From Candidatus Thiodiazotropha sp. (GTDB taxonomy: Bacteria > Pseudomonadota > Gammaproteobacteria > Chromatiales > Chromatiaceae), in contig JAIVEQ010000013.1 of assembly GCA_023838465.1 (NCBI GenBank), positions 1-64,000 of the forward strand: a DNA stretch of 64,000 nt. The letters run 5' to 3'. The notes beneath the pieces are model-generated. The model searched no databases. It had not been told where the DNA came from and worked only from the letters and a program-made list of their open reading frames with translations. This document shows positions 9,840-19,667 of the stretch, one piece after another; position 1 is the stretch's first letter; every line of letters starts with the position of its first letter. Position numbers and translations under genes: made by a program.

Positions 9840-10023
9840 CAAACTGACAATGTCTTAATGCATACTAGTGCAGTGCCCTATACTAGTACCAATCAACTTG
9901 TTGCAATATGATTCAACACTAGAAGTTTAATCGGTAAGTTGTTATATATGATATAACCCGTGTATTTGGCTCTTCCAGCCTTATATTCCAGTAGCAAAAA
10001 AGCATTTAGCATACTTACTAGGA

Positions 10024-10177
10024 GCCTGTCGGACTTAGGATTAATCTACTGCAGAAAAGCCATGTTGGCCAGATTTGCCGATTAAATTCGTTAAATAGGT
10101 TCACTATTCGCCTTATTTAATCGGCAAATCTGGCCAACATGACTTTCCCTCGTTACGATCACCTAAGTCTGGCAGAC
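10024..10177. repeat. Long imperfect palindrome, MITE-like
   Basis: The core is a perfect inverted repeat of 27 bp per arm (10061-10087 and 10115-10141) around a 27-base loop. Outside it a second pair of arms matches imperfectly (10024-10039 with 10162-10177, 3 mismatches in 16). No ORF is inside. The nested symmetry and the size of about 154 bp fit a non-autonomous miniature inverted-repeat element, and CTAG flanks both sides. A run of ten T follows at 10191-10200. No transposase lies nearby. It sits just before the ABC transporter operon and could affect its expression. Confidence 0.7.
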
Positions 10178-10215
10178 TTCTAGAGAATGCTTTTTTTTTT
10201 AGATGAATTGGTATC

Positions 10216-11208
10216 ATGAGCAGACATATTCTTGGCCTATTATTGTTCACTGTTTTCCTGCCACTCCAGGCTGCCGAACAGGTACGCGTCGGCCTGCTTC
10301 AGTATGGAACTGTTAACTGGGAAATGGATATTATCGATCGCTATAAATTGGATATATCTAATGATATCGAATTAAAAATAGTGCCCCTAAGTTCCAAAAA
10401 TGCGAATAGCGTTGCACTTCAGGGAGGAGCTGTCGATGTAATAGTGAGTGATTGGATCTGGGTTAATCGACAGCGTGCCGCTGGAAAAGATTACAGTTTT
10501 TTCCCCTATTCACTCACGGTTGGCGGACTCTATGTCCGACCTGATGCGAGGATCGAGCATGTGGAAGATCTGAAAGGCCGCAAACTCGGGATTGCTGGCG
10601 GGCCTGTTGATAAGAGTTGGCTTCTACTTCAGGCCTATAGCCGTCAACAGGGAGTGAATTTCACTGAATCGGTTGAACCCGCTTTTGCGGCACCACCATT
10701 ACTCAATCAATTGATGGTTAAAGGTGATTTGCCTGCGGTATTGAATTTCTGGCATTTCGGTGCTCGATTGGAAGCCTTAGGCATGGTCCCATTAATCGAT
10801 GTCAGATCGATACTGGAAGGGCTAGGCATTAAGGAAACTGTCCCTATGCTAGGCTGGGTATTCTCCTCCACATGGGCGAGCCAACATCCCAAAGTGATTG
10901 ATGGTTTTCTCAGGGCCTCATATGCAGCAAAACGGATATTGGCCGAAAGCGATCAGGAGTGGGATTCCATTGCACCACTGACTAAGGCAAAAGATGCTGC
11001 TACCTTGAAAAACCTGAGGGATGGTTATAGAAATGGTATACCGCGCGGTCTCAATAACAATGGAGCAAACGTTGCAACCCAGGTTTTTGATGTGCTGGCC
11101 AGGGAAGGGGGCAGGCGATTGGTCGGTGAGGCAACAAAACTGCTGCCTGGTACCTTCTGGCAGATTCAAAATAGTGCGGAGTTGATCAATAACGATGTTG
11201 CAAGGTAG
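10216..11208 (+). CDS. ABC transporter substrate-binding protein, NMT1/SsuA-like
   Basis: This 330-residue periplasmic protein has a signal peptide (about 1-19, ending LQAAEQ). The type-2 binding fold is visible in VRVGLLQYGTVNWEMD, LQGGAVDVIVSDWIWVNRQ and the hinge-like LKGRKLGIAGGPVDKSW. The family binds small molecules such as sulfonates, nitrate or pyrimidine precursors. Comparable ABC genes sit beside PQQ-alcohol-dehydrogenase genes in pseudomonads (ped cluster), so import of a substrate or metal-complexed ligand for the pathway is plausible but not shown. Its last 14 bases overlap the permease gene. Confidence 0.85.
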   Translation: MSRHILGLLLFTVFLPLQAAEQVRVGLLQYGTVNWEMDIIDRYKLDISNDIELKIVPLSSKNANSVALQGGAVDVIVSDWIWVNRQRAAGKDYSFFPYSLTVGGLYVRPDARIEHVEDLKGRKLGIAGGPVDKSWLLLQAYSRQQGVNFTESVEPAFAAPPLLNQLMVKGDLPAVLNFWHFGARLEALGMVPLIDVRSILEGLGIKETVPMLGWVFSSTWASQHPKVIDGFLRASYAAKRILAESDQEWDSIAPLTKAKDAATLKNLRDGYRNGIPRGLNNNGANVATQVFDVLAREGGRRLVGEATKLLPGTFWQIQNSAELINNDVAR

Positions 11209-11941
11209 TACCTGGGGAAGGTGGCTTTTTCTCGGCGTTTTCCTGTGTATCTGGCAGGTCACCGCACTGTTGTTACAGAGTGATCAGTTACCAGGTCCAT
11301 TGGAAGTGATGCAGTCGCTTTGGTTTCATCTAACAGAAGGCGACTTACTGCAGAGTATCATCGTTACCCTTCGCAGGGTTTTTCTGGCGTTTACTCTGGC
11401 AATGCTGGTAGGGATTATCGTTGGTTTTCTTATGGGCCGATACCCACTCATCGACACCATACTGGATGGGGTGCTGATAATGGGACTCAATATTCCTGCC
11501 TTGGTCATCATTATTTTATGCTACGTCTGGTTTGGACTTATAGAGACAGCAGCTGTTGCAGCAGTAGCCATTAATAAAATGCCTTTGGTCGCGGTTACTG
11601 TACGCGAAGGTGTTCGTGCTATTGATCACAAACTGCTTCAGGTCGGTGATGTTTTCCGAGTTTCGCTGATTCGAAGATTGATTCATATTTACATGCCTCA
11701 ACTCTACCCCTATCTTATGACAGCTGCCCGATCCGGACTATCCCTGATCTGGAAGATTGTACTGGTTGTAGAACTTTTAGGCCGCAGCGATGGAGTCGGG
11801 TTTCAGCTTAGCACCTTTTTTCAATTCTTCGATATCACCAGTATCCTTGCTTATACACTGGCATTTGTATTAGTGATATACAGTATTGAATCGATGCTAA
11901 TGCGACCATTGGAAAACCATCTTACCCGGTGGCGTTCATGA
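11195..11941 (+). CDS. ABC transporter permease
   Basis: This 248-residue inner-membrane protein of the SsuC/TauC type has about six hydrophobic segments. The cytoplasmic loop that contacts the ATPase reads AVAINKMPLVAVTVREGVRAIDHKLLQVGDVF, with the EAA-like region near residues 125-160. The ATG overlaps the binding-protein gene by 14 bases and the end overlaps the ATPase gene by 13, so the three genes are translationally coupled. Confidence 0.88.
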   Translation: MLQGSTWGRWLFLGVFLCIWQVTALLLQSDQLPGPLEVMQSLWFHLTEGDLLQSIIVTLRRVFLAFTLAMLVGIIVGFLMGRYPLIDTILDGVLIMGLNIPALVIIILCYVWFGLIETAAVAAVAINKMPLVAVTVREGVRAIDHKLLQVGDVFRVSLIRRLIHIYMPQLYPYLMTAARSGLSLIWKIVLVVELLGRSDGVGFQLSTFFQFFDITSILAYTLAFVLVIYSIESMLMRPLENHLTRWRS

Positions 11942-12687
11942 AGGGTTGTCGGGTAAAGATAGCTAATAAATGTTTTGGAGAGATCCCTGTTATTCAACAG
12001 CTGGAGTTCGAGATATTAACCAATGCCTTTGTCACCCTGGTGGGTCCTTCTGGCACGGGCAAGAGTACTTTGCTCAACATACTGAGTGGGTTGGATTCCG
12101 ATTTTGATGGTAGTCTGGAGTGGGCAGATGGCGGTCCTGGACGAATTGGTTATGTCTTCCAGGATCCCAGGCTGATGCCTTGGCTCACGGTACGGGAAAA
12201 TATAGAACTGGTGATGACAGATGCTGATGATGACAAGTCGTGGGTAGATCACCTGTTACGAAAAGTCGAGTTGTCAGATAGATCTGAAGCCTACCCTGGT
12301 CAACTGTCTGGTGGCATGCAACGCCGGGCGGCTCTGGCCAGGGGGATGGCAATCAAACCGGATATTCTGCTGTTAGATGAACCCTTCACATCACTTGACG
12401 AACCGACGGCTGCGGGCCTGCGGGAGATGGTACTCGACCTTTGGCGTGATCACTCAAGCGCTGTTTTACTGGTCACACACAATCTTAGAGAGGCACTTGA
12501 GCTGGCTGATCAGATACTCTTTCTATCTAAAGGTCCGGCTAGAATCGTGCACCGTGAAGCATTGCTCCCATCCCGTATCGATCCTGTTGTTAAGCGTGAT
12601 TCAGATGGGTTGGGTAGGGAACTGATGAAACGTCACCCTGATATTCTTTCGGGAATTGCTGCTTATTCTAACCCGAACCTAGGCTAG
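11929..12687 (+). CDS. ABC transporter ATP-binding protein
   Basis: This 252-residue ATPase has Walker A GPSGTGKST (about residues 38-46), a Q-loop in GYVFQDPRLMPWLTV, the signature LSGGMQRRAALARG, Walker B ILLLDEPFTSLD and switch His in LLVTHNLREAL. It energises the permease encoded just upstream. It is the last gene of the three-gene operon, and the TonB-receptor gene converges on it 40 bases later. Confidence 0.92.
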   Translation: MAFMKGCRVKIANKCFGEIPVIQQLEFEILTNAFVTLVGPSGTGKSTLLNILSGLDSDFDGSLEWADGGPGRIGYVFQDPRLMPWLTVRENIELVMTDADDDKSWVDHLLRKVELSDRSEAYPGQLSGGMQRRAALARGMAIKPDILLLDEPFTSLDEPTAAGLREMVLDLWRDHSSAVLLVTHNLREALELADQILFLSKGPARIVHREALLPSRIDPVVKRDSDGLGRELMKRHPDILSGIAAYSNPNLG

Positions 12688-12727
12688 TAAGTATAAGTGC
12701 ATTAACAGGATCGCTGAAATGGCTCAC

Positions 12728-15127
12728 TCAAAAGCGTATTCGTACTCCTAGCATGCCAGTACGCGGCTTACCAGGTCCAACAAATCGCTCGTCATTAAAG
12801 TCAGGATAGACATCTCCCAGAACTTCCTCTGACTCACCATAGACAGCAAAAGTTTCGTATTCTGTATCAAACAGATTGTCAACCTTGGCATACAACTCAA
12901 CATTTTTGTTTATACGGTAGAGCGCACGTAGATTGACCAGGACAAAACCATCAATTTCCTCATTCTCATTGGCCTCATCGCCACGGTAGTACTGGCTGCC
13001 CTGGTAACTCAACTCAGCTCCCAGATCGAGAGCGTCGTTAACCAACCAGTCGAGACCTAATTTTACAACATGCTCAGGGATCCCAGGGATATGGTCTCCT
13101 GACTCCACCTGGCGATCGCCACCCAATGGATTATTCGGACTGAAGGATACGAAGGGATCACGAAAAGTGGCTTCAAGCCAAGTATAGTTCGCTTTCAGGT
13201 TGATAGAGCCGAATTGACGAGTGGCGCCCAACTCGACTCCCATACGACGTGTCTTACCTGCATTGGAAAAAAAACCTTCTGAAACAGTTCTGCCTGACTG
13301 TTGGAAAATTATATCGTCATGGTTGGTGGTGTGAAAAAATCCAGCGTTCCATTGCAGTTGCGACTGATCAGCGCGTACACCGAATTCGAATGTTTTAGAA
13401 ACCACCTGCTCAAGGGGTGGATCGGAGACAAAACCGTTCGGTAGCTTACAGGGATCCTCTTCATCGGCGCAGCTCAATTCGGCAGGTGAGGGTGCACGGG
13501 AAGATTCAGCATAACCCATATAAGCAGTGATGCAGTTACCTAAACCAATAGTCTGACCGATAGCGGGATTGAAGCGTTTGAAGGTATGATTGCCGTCAAG
13601 TGAGCCAGGGCCGTCTTCCAACTGGTCGAACATTTCAACCTTTGTATGGTTGTACCGACCGGACAGGGTAAGATCGATTGTTTCATTCAGTGCAATGGTG
13701 CTGGTGAAAAAGAGACCGATATTGCGTGTCTCAGCATCGAGGTCAACTTCCGAATCTACATCGAATAGATTGATTCCCTCAGTCCCTCGATCATCTGCAG
13801 GTGTATCATTACGCAGTTCAGCGAATTCGCTACGTGATTTGAAGTGAATGTCAGCATAGTCAAAACTGGCGCCAAATGTAAGCTGATACTCATGAGAGTC
13901 CATCTCATCAAGATAGGTCAGTTGTCCGGCAAGGCCAAAACTGTCTTGATCTGTGGATGAGGTATTGTTGGTGCCGTCGATTTCATCAGGCTCCAGGTTG
14001 GGATCAATCCTTTCGAGGGACAGCCCCTCGAAACCGAGGAACTCCACTGCCTCACTGGGATCGCCACCTTCACAGAGTGTTTGATTACCTGCATTCGGCC
14101 CAGTTGCAAGAGTACATGCCTCATAGTCACTGTCATCGCCATTAAAGGTGTCGATTTGGTTGCTACGATAATAGACATTACCCGCTGCTTGTAGACCAGG
14201 ATTGACCCATATATCACCATTAACGCCTAGTAAGGATAGTTGGGTTTCTGTCTCGTCAGGAAATGTATAGATTGTTTCCCGACCTTCGATTGACATCAGG
14301 TTGATAGGTACCGCACCGTTGCCGGTTAAAGTGTTGTCATTGACTGCGACGATCAACCCAAGGCGTGATTCTTCACCTTCCCAGCTTAAATTGGCTAGGC
14401 CTTGACGCACTTCTGTTGGGGATTTTCTTCGCCAGCCATCCTCCTCATACAGATTACCGATTAGATAATAACCGAAATTGTCACTGCTGCCGCCGTGTTG
14501 AAACTCCATATTCCAGCGTCCTTCATTACCCACTGCAGATTCCAACTGGCTACCAGGATAATTGAATCCATCTTTGATTTTCAGTAATAGTGCTCCGCCT
14601 AGCGTATTTTGACCGAATACCGGATTAGACCCGGAAAAGAGATTGATTGATGCAATCCCACCATCGGCCAGCAGGTCCCAGTTAACTGTATCACCGAATG
14701 GCTCATTGAAACGGATACCTTCAACATAAACAGAAAGACCTTGTGGCAACCCCAGCAAGGGAGAAGCGGTAAAGCCACGATATTGCACATCCGGTTGATA
14801 CGGATTGCTGACAACGTCATTGATGGTGACACTGGCGAAGTTATTACGTAGATGATCAGCCAGGTTGAGTGCTTGACCTCTTTCCAGCGCTTCACTGTCC
14901 GCTGTCTGCACGCTACTGGGTATGCGTTGTACATTTTGGAGTGAACCGTGCAGTGGTGTGGTACCAATCACCGTCACAGTATCCAAAATGGTCTCTGCTA
15001 TAACCTGAGAGTATGCTGGCAAAAGTCCAGCGAGTGATATCCAAGATAACAAAAAGCGATATTGTAATAGATGATATCGCAATACTTGTTTATTTTTTTT
15101 TGTGGGAAGCTTCACCCTATTTAGCAT
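12728..15127 (-). CDS. TonB-dependent outer-membrane receptor
   Basis: This 799-residue receptor has a hydrophobic export segment near residues 28-44 (cleavage near VIAET) and a possible TonB box around ILDTVTVIG. The plug domain (about 60-175) includes VQYRGFTASPLLGLPQGLSVYVEGIRFNEPFG. The 22-strand type barrel ends in RIRF. Several acidic loops (DNDDS-like and DPNLEPDEIDG segments) could bind cations. Its place in a PQQ/lanthanide-type alcohol oxidation cluster makes uptake of a metal chelate or of PQQ attractive; TonB receptors for both are known. The ligand is inference. I saw no sigma-54 promoter upstream. Confidence 0.88.
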   Translation of the reverse strand: MLNRVKLPTKKNKQVLRYHLLQYRFLLSWISLAGLLPAYSQVIAETILDTVTVIGTTPLHGSLQNVQRIPSSVQTADSEALERGQALNLADHLRNNFASVTINDVVSNPYQPDVQYRGFTASPLLGLPQGLSVYVEGIRFNEPFGDTVNWDLLADGGIASINLFSGSNPVFGQNTLGGALLLKIKDGFNYPGSQLESAVGNEGRWNMEFQHGGSSDNFGYYLIGNLYEEDGWRRKSPTEVRQGLANLSWEGEESRLGLIVAVNDNTLTGNGAVPINLMSIEGRETIYTFPDETETQLSLLGVNGDIWVNPGLQAAGNVYYRSNQIDTFNGDDSDYEACTLATGPNAGNQTLCEGGDPSEAVEFLGFEGLSLERIDPNLEPDEIDGTNNTSSTDQDSFGLAGQLTYLDEMDSHEYQLTFGASFDYADIHFKSRSEFAELRNDTPADDRGTEGINLFDVDSEVDLDAETRNIGLFFTSTIALNETIDLTLSGRYNHTKVEMFDQLEDGPGSLDGNHTFKRFNPAIGQTIGLGNCITAYMGYAESSRAPSPAELSCADEEDPCKLPNGFVSDPPLEQVVSKTFEFGVRADQSQLQWNAGFFHTTNHDDIIFQQSGRTVSEGFFSNAGKTRRMGVELGATRQFGSINLKANYTWLEATFRDPFVSFSPNNPLGGDRQVESGDHIPGIPEHVVKLGLDWLVNDALDLGAELSYQGSQYYRGDEANENEEIDGFVLVNLRALYRINKNVELYAKVDNLFDTEYETFAVYGESEEVLGDVYPDFNDERFVGPGKPRTGMLGVRIRF

Positions 15128-15331
15128 TACGCATACCTATAAATTATTCTAAAGTCTAATGTGTAAAAATAATGTTCCTCTAATCCCCTCCTAAAGTAAG
15201 AGGGAAAAAGTCAATAATTAATTTTGTAGCAGGTAAATAAGGAAAGATCCATTTTCCCTATTAACCACGATAATCATGTTTCTTTGTTTAGGTCAAGTAG
15301 AGACTATCTGATCCGTTCTAAATCTCAATGC

Positions 15332-16852
15332 CTAAAAGAAACCCAATGGGTTGATATCGTAACTCACCAACATATTCTTGGTTTGCTGATAGTGATCTAA
15401 CATCATTTTGTGAGTCTCGCGACCTACACCGGACTTTTTATAACCTCCAAAGGCCGCATGAGCCGGGTAAAGATGATAACAATTAGTCCAGACACGGCCG
15501 GCTTGAATACCTCTTCCCATGCGGTATGAACGATTCATATCCCGTGTCCACAACCCAGCACCAAGGCCAAACTCTGTGTCATTGGCAATTTCCAGTGCTT
15601 CAGCCTCATCTTTGAAGGTTGCTACTGATACAACCGGTCCAAATATCTCTTCCTGAAAGATACGCATCTTATTGTGGCCCTTGAGTAGGGTAGGTTGGAT
15701 ATAGTAACCATCACTATAGCTACTCTCCATCGCCTCTACTCCGCCACCAACGATCACTTCCGCGCCTTCTTCATCGCCGATTTTCATGTAACTGAGTATT
15801 TTTTCATACTGCTCTTTTGAGGCTTGTGCACCTACCATGGTTTCTGTATCGAGGGGATTGCCTCTTTTGATTTGTTGAGCACGATCAACAACTCTACTGA
15901 TAAACTCTTCGTAGATAGATTCCTGGATCAGCAAGCGTGATGGACAGGTACACACTTCACCCTGATTGAAAAAAGCCAGTACAGCACCTTCCACTGCTTT
16001 GCTGACAAATGCATCCTCTTGGTCCAGTACGTCTTCAAAATAGATGTTAGGTGATTTTCCTCCCAATTCCACTGTTGAAGGAATGATATTTTCAGCGGCA
16101 CATTTGAGAATGTGTGAGCCAACCGGTGTAGAGCCTGTAAAAGCAATTTTTGCGATACGATTACTGGTGGCTAATGCTTGACCTGCCTCTTTTCCGTAAC
16201 CGTTAACAACATTCAATACACCAGCTGGTAGCAGGTCACCTACTAGTTCCAACAGTATCAGAATGGAAGCGGGTGTCTGTTCGGCGGGTTTTAATACAAC
16301 ACAATTACCAGCAGCGAGAGCAGGCGCCAGTTTCCAGGCTGCCATCAGTAATGGGAAGTTCCAAGGAATGATCTGTCCAACCACACCAAGGGGTTCATGA
16401 AAGTGGTAGGCAACCGTTTTCTCGTCAATCTCACTCATGGTGCCTTCCTGAGCACGCAGACAACCGGCATAGTAGCGGAAATGATCTACGCACAATGGCA
16501 CATCGGCATTCAATGTCTCACGTATCGCTTTGCCATTGTCCCAGGTCTCCGCTACAGCCAGGGTTTCTAGATTCTGTTCAATACGATCGGCAATCCTGAG
16601 TAGTACGTTAGAGCGTTCAGTGACCGATGTCTTACCCCAGCCATCCTTTGCTGCGTGGGCTGCATCTATGGCTAGATCAATATCAAGGGCTGATGAGCGA
16701 GGTATTTCACAAAAGCTCTTACCATTGACCGGACTTACATTTTCAAAATAGCGACCTTCTGCAGGGGCTACCCAATGACCGCCAATATAGTTTTCATAGC
16801 GAGATTTAAATTCAACTTTGCTACCCATTTCGTTCGGTTCTACATAAATCAC
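15332..16852 (-). CDS. NAD-dependent aldehyde dehydrogenase, ExaC/AcoD type
   Basis: This 506-residue cytoplasmic enzyme oxidises an aldehyde to the acid with NAD(P). Visible are the oxyanion Asn segment [25 protein letters not shown], the cofactor-site FTGSTPVG, the general-base Glu in [14 protein letters not shown] and the nucleophile region [13 protein letters not shown]. The last motif with two Cys is typical of acetaldehyde dehydrogenases paired with PQQ alcohol dehydrogenases (ExaC) and with acetoin use (AcoD). A start at MGSKVEF, eight codons in, is also possible. A sigma-54 promoter lies 240 bases upstream. Confidence 0.9.
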   Translation of the reverse strand: MIYVEPNEMGSKVEFKSRYENYIGGHWVAPAEGRYFENVSPVNGKSFCEIPRSSALDIDLAIDAAHAAKDGWGKTSVTERSNVLLRIADRIEQNLETLAVAETWDNGKAIRETLNADVPLCVDHFRYYAGCLRAQEGTMSEIDEKTVAYHFHEPLGVVGQIIPWNFPLLMAAWKLAPALAAGNCVVLKPAEQTPASILILLELVGDLLPAGVLNVVNGYGKEAGQALATSNRIAKIAFTGSTPVGSHILKCAAENIIPSTVELGGKSPNIYFEDVLDQEDAFVSKAVEGAVLAFFNQGEVCTCPSRLLIQESIYEEFISRVVDRAQQIKRGNPLDTETMVGAQASKEQYEKILSYMKIGDEEGAEVIVGGGVEAMESSYSDGYYIQPTLLKGHNKMRIFQEEIFGPVVSVATFKDEAEALEIANDTEFGLGAGLWTRDMNRSYRMGRGIQAGRVWTNCYHLYPAHAAFGGYKKSGVGRETHKMMLDHYQQTKNMLVSYDINPLGFF

Positions 16853-17092
16853 GTGGATTAATCTCCTCTTTATTTTGTTTCATCACATAGTTGTGACATA
16901 GTTGTACAAATCGTTTTGAAAATGATCTTTATTTCTAAGTGAGTAAGTAAAAAACTTGGAATATAATTCTGAGTTGAGCGTGAAAAAAAATCACTCAAAA
17001 TCAGACCTTTCTTATCAATGAGTTGGTGTTATCTCAATACTCACTAACCTCAGCCAAATAGAGGTCCATATTGTTTTCGTTATATTGATCCA

Positions 17093-17108
17093 AGCAGGGA
17101 GCATGCCA
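17093..17108 (-). promoter_or_regulatory. Sigma-54 (-24/-12) promoter of the aldehyde dehydrogenase gene
   Basis: On the reverse strand the sequence reads TGGCATGCTCCCTGCT: GG and GC separated by exactly 10 bases, close to consensus TGGCACG-N4-TTGCW. The start of transcription would lie near 17082, leaving a leader of about 230 bases. The rest of the 16853-17305 gap is AT-rich and holds no gene. Confidence 0.65.
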
Positions 17109-17190
17109 ACGTCGTTATTACATAGCCATTAAGGCCTATTGTTTCGTCATATCAGTTAGTTATATAGGGTACTTGGAATGGATGATCTGC

Positions 17191-17208
17191 TGTGGTTAAC
17201 CTGAAACA
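17191..17208 (-). promoter_or_regulatory. Candidate upstream activator site
   Basis: An 18-base TGT-N12-ACA element, reading TGTTTCAGGTTAACCACA on the reverse strand, lies about 85 bases upstream of the -24 element. It shares the TGTNTC half and the ACA end with elements at 25232 and 23251. Binding by the AcoR-type regulator is inference. Confidence 0.4.
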
Positions 17209-17305
17209 GAGTGAATTCGTGTTATCTGTACTAATATGCAACAGGTGTTACAAAATGACGCAGAGTCATATCATGTAGATACTCTTTAGAGTATGAACCG
17301 CTCGC

Positions 17306-18268
17306 CTAATCGGATGTGAGAGAATCCAGAAGACGTTGCATTTCAAGCTGCATCTTAGCTGAGTCGAGACTATGGTTTGTGTTGTCTATTGACTTAAGCT
17401 CACAATCTGCCAGTGCATTTGAGAGTGTTTCAGATCCACTGTATCGACAGACTTGATCGCCTACGGCATGTAAAATAGAGACTTTTAGATGACGTAATGC
17501 ATTGAGACCGGGTAATACACCTTGATCGCCCAGAAAGAATCCATGCTTACAGTAATGTACATGGATGCGTTTTCGATCTATCCGTGCAACTCTTAGCTGC
17601 ATTTCTGTTTCATAAATAGGTACAGGCACTCCCATCACCGCAGCCTCCCAGCTATCCCAAGCCAGAGCAGTTTTATAGAGCAATTCATTGTCTGACTGGC
17701 CATTACATAAGATCTGGTAGAGCCGGTTGATTACACTACCTTTCGTCATAAGGCCTAAGTCGTGTCTCAACTTGGCATATGCTGCGGGTAGTTTATTTGC
17801 AACGCCACTTGTATCCGTGAACCATGATAGATCTTCACTTCGTGCCAGAAACGGAGCACGCAGTAGCAAACCGCTTATCCACTCATGTTCCTGTTTGGCA
17901 TACTCCAATGCCAGGGTCGCACCCCAGGAACCACCATATATCAGCCACTCTTTGATACCGATATGGTGTCTCAACTGAATCAGGTCATTCACGAGAGCAG
18001 AGAGGTTGTTTCCCAGTAGACAACCCTGTGGTCTTGAATGGCCAGCGCCTCTTTGATCGACTTGGATCAGTTGGTATCGCTTTGGATGGAAAAGGCGGGC
18101 ATGTTGTGGATTGCAGCCGGATCCAGGCCCACCATGTAAAAATAGAACAGGTACTCCTTGAGGGTGTCCAAATATTTTAAAGTGGATAGTATGCCCATCG
18201 CTAACAGGAAGATCTTCCTGGTGATAGGCTTCTATTTCTGGGAAGAGGGGAGTGTCTTGCACCTTCAA
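17306..18268 (-). CDS. Prolyl aminopeptidase-like alpha/beta hydrolase
   Basis: This 320-residue protein has oxyanion region FLHGGPGSG and VDQRGAGHSRPQG, then the nucleophile elbow GGSWGATLALEYA, all characteristic of proline iminopeptidases. The catalytic His is likely in DNTNHSLDSAKM. The Asp lies in AVGDQVCRYSG, a divergent form of the usual GRYDxxCP. No signal peptide is seen, so it is cytoplasmic. The end near VSILHAVGDQ is less conserved, so the substrate may not be an N-terminal proline. It starts 8 bases after the response-regulator gene and may be read from the same transcript. Confidence 0.8.
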   Translation of the reverse strand: MKVQDTPLFPEIEAYHQEDLPVSDGHTIHFKIFGHPQGVPVLFLHGGPGSGCNPQHARLFHPKRYQLIQVDQRGAGHSRPQGCLLGNNLSALVNDLIQLRHHIGIKEWLIYGGSWGATLALEYAKQEHEWISGLLLRAPFLARSEDLSWFTDTSGVANKLPAAYAKLRHDLGLMTKGSVINRLYQILCNGQSDNELLYKTALAWDSWEAAVMGVPVPIYETEMQLRVARIDRKRIHVHYCKHGFFLGDQGVLPGLNALRHLKVSILHAVGDQVCRYSGSETLSNALADCELKSIDNTNHSLDSAKMQLEMQRLLDSLTSD

Positions 18269-18276
18269 ACCTTTTC

Positions 18277-19656
18277 TTAGGCCGAAGACTTCTCTGATAG
18301 GCCAAATTTCCGGATACGATAACGCAGCATCATCCGTGTCATTCCTAAGCGACGTGCGGCTTCGGAGACATTCCCCTTAGTCTCAAGCAATGTACGACTA
18401 ACCATTTCAATCTCAGCCTGCTGAAGTGAACCGGCATCATGGACGTTTTGAGATGTGTCCAGATCCTGTTGAGACGTCAGGCCAAGATGGACAGGATCGA
18501 TAGGATCACCGTTACACGCATATAAAGCTCTTTCAACAACACCTTTCAACTCTCGAATATTACCAGGCCAAGAGTGTTTCATGAGTGCTTGCATGGCTGC
18601 CGTAGAATAATCTGTTTTTAGTTTGTATTGTTTGCACAACACCTTCAAATAGTGTCTGGCCAGAAGGGGAATGTCATCCCGGCGTTCGGAAAGTGATGGA
18701 ACATGTATTGTCAATGGGCTGAGTCGATAGAACAGATCTTGTCGAAATCTCGCTTCCTGACTGAGTTCATTGAGATTGTGATGCGTTGCGGCTATAAACC
18801 AGGCATCAACTGAGTACTCCTCTGTTGCACCCACTCGACGAGCGTGACGTCTGTCTAAGAGGGCCAATAATTTAGCTTGTAGTTCCAGTGGTAATTCACC
18901 GATTTCATCAAGAAACAGCGTACCACCTGTTGCTTGTTCGATAAGTCCTACCTTATCTCGGTGAGCGCCAGTGAATGCCCCTTTGGTATGTCCAAACAGC
19001 TCTGATTCAATCAGCTCCCGTGGTAAGGTGGCGCAATCTACCTGTATAAATGGCGCTGAGTGACGTGCGCTGGTTGCATGTAGATGCCTTGCTGCCAGTC
19101 CCTTGCCAACACCCGTTTCACCCGTCAGTAAGACAGTTGGCGGTGGCAACTCGGAGCGTTGACTCAGTCTGCCGATATTCTCTAACTGCAGACGTAATGC
19201 TTCTATTTCAGTAGTTTCACCTACCAATTGGGTGTCTGGCCTCCCACTTAAATTATGTGAAATATCTTGCTTACCGGAGATATCATTTTTTAACAGGCGT
19301 TTGACTATTTGGATGATATGGTCCATGTCACAAGGTTTTTGCAGATAATCAGCAGCACCCTGTTTCATGGCCATTACAGCATCTTCAATATCTGCGAATG
19401 CAGTGAGTACAACAACAGAGGGTGGGTCAACCGTTTGAGAAAGTTCTTCTAATAATTCCAGGCCGGAACCATCTGGCAGGCGTACATCCAGTAATACAAC
19501 CTTGGGTTGCATCTCATTCAATAGCTGTCGTGCTTTTTCCAATAAGTGGCAACCGATACATGACAGACCCGCTCGTCCAAGCAGTTTACAAGCTGCTCTG
19601 ACAAACAGTTTTTCATCATCCACCAACAACACCGTAATTTCTGATTTTCCACTCAT
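18277..19656 (-). CDS. Sigma-54-dependent NtrC-family response regulator
   Basis: The chosen start is ATG 19656 (MSGKSEITVLLVDDEK), 12 bases after the kinase stop. A longer form from 19758 would overlap the kinase. The 459 residues hold a receiver (Asp13, Asp14, phospho-acceptor Asp57 in VVLLDVRLPDG), an AAA+ domain with Walker A GETGVGKG and the sigma-54 contact loop ELFGHTKGAFTGA, and a Fis-type HTH (NVSEAARRLGMTRMMLRYRI). It activates RNA polymerase with sigma-54 at -24/-12 promoters, of which several lie in this cluster. Partner of the kinase just upstream. Confidence 0.92.
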   Translation of the reverse strand: MSGKSEITVLLVDDEKLFVRAACKLLGRAGLSCIGCHLLEKARQLLNEMQPKVVLLDVRLPDGSGLELLEELSQTVDPPSVVVLTAFADIEDAVMAMKQGAADYLQKPCDMDHIIQIVKRLLKNDISGKQDISHNLSGRPDTQLVGETTEIEALRLQLENIGRLSQRSELPPPTVLLTGETGVGKGLAARHLHATSARHSAPFIQVDCATLPRELIESELFGHTKGAFTGAHRDKVGLIEQATGGTLFLDEIGELPLELQAKLLALLDRRHARRVGATEEYSVDAWFIAATHHNLNELSQEARFRQDLFYRLSPLTIHVPSLSERRDDIPLLARHYLKVLCKQYKLKTDYSTAAMQALMKHSWPGNIRELKGVVERALYACNGDPIDPVHLGLTSQQDLDTSQNVHDAGSLQQAEIEMVSRTLLETKGNVSEAARRLGMTRMMLRYRIRKFGLSEKSSA

Positions 19657-19667
19657 ATGAGATAGTC

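Noticed and set aside
10103..10118. GG-N10-GC match upstream of the ABC operon
   Set aside because: It lies inside the loop and arm of the MITE-like palindrome and its -24 and -12 flanks are poor.
13590..13847. Long open frames opposite the TonB receptor, regulators and helicase genes
   Set aside because: They are antisense shadows of strongly coding genes, without ribosome sites or family features.
16976..17000. Hairpin with A-rich loop upstream of the aldehyde dehydrogenase gene as a terminator
   Set aside because: The stem is short and imperfect, the A/T run is in the loop and no T run follows on either strand.
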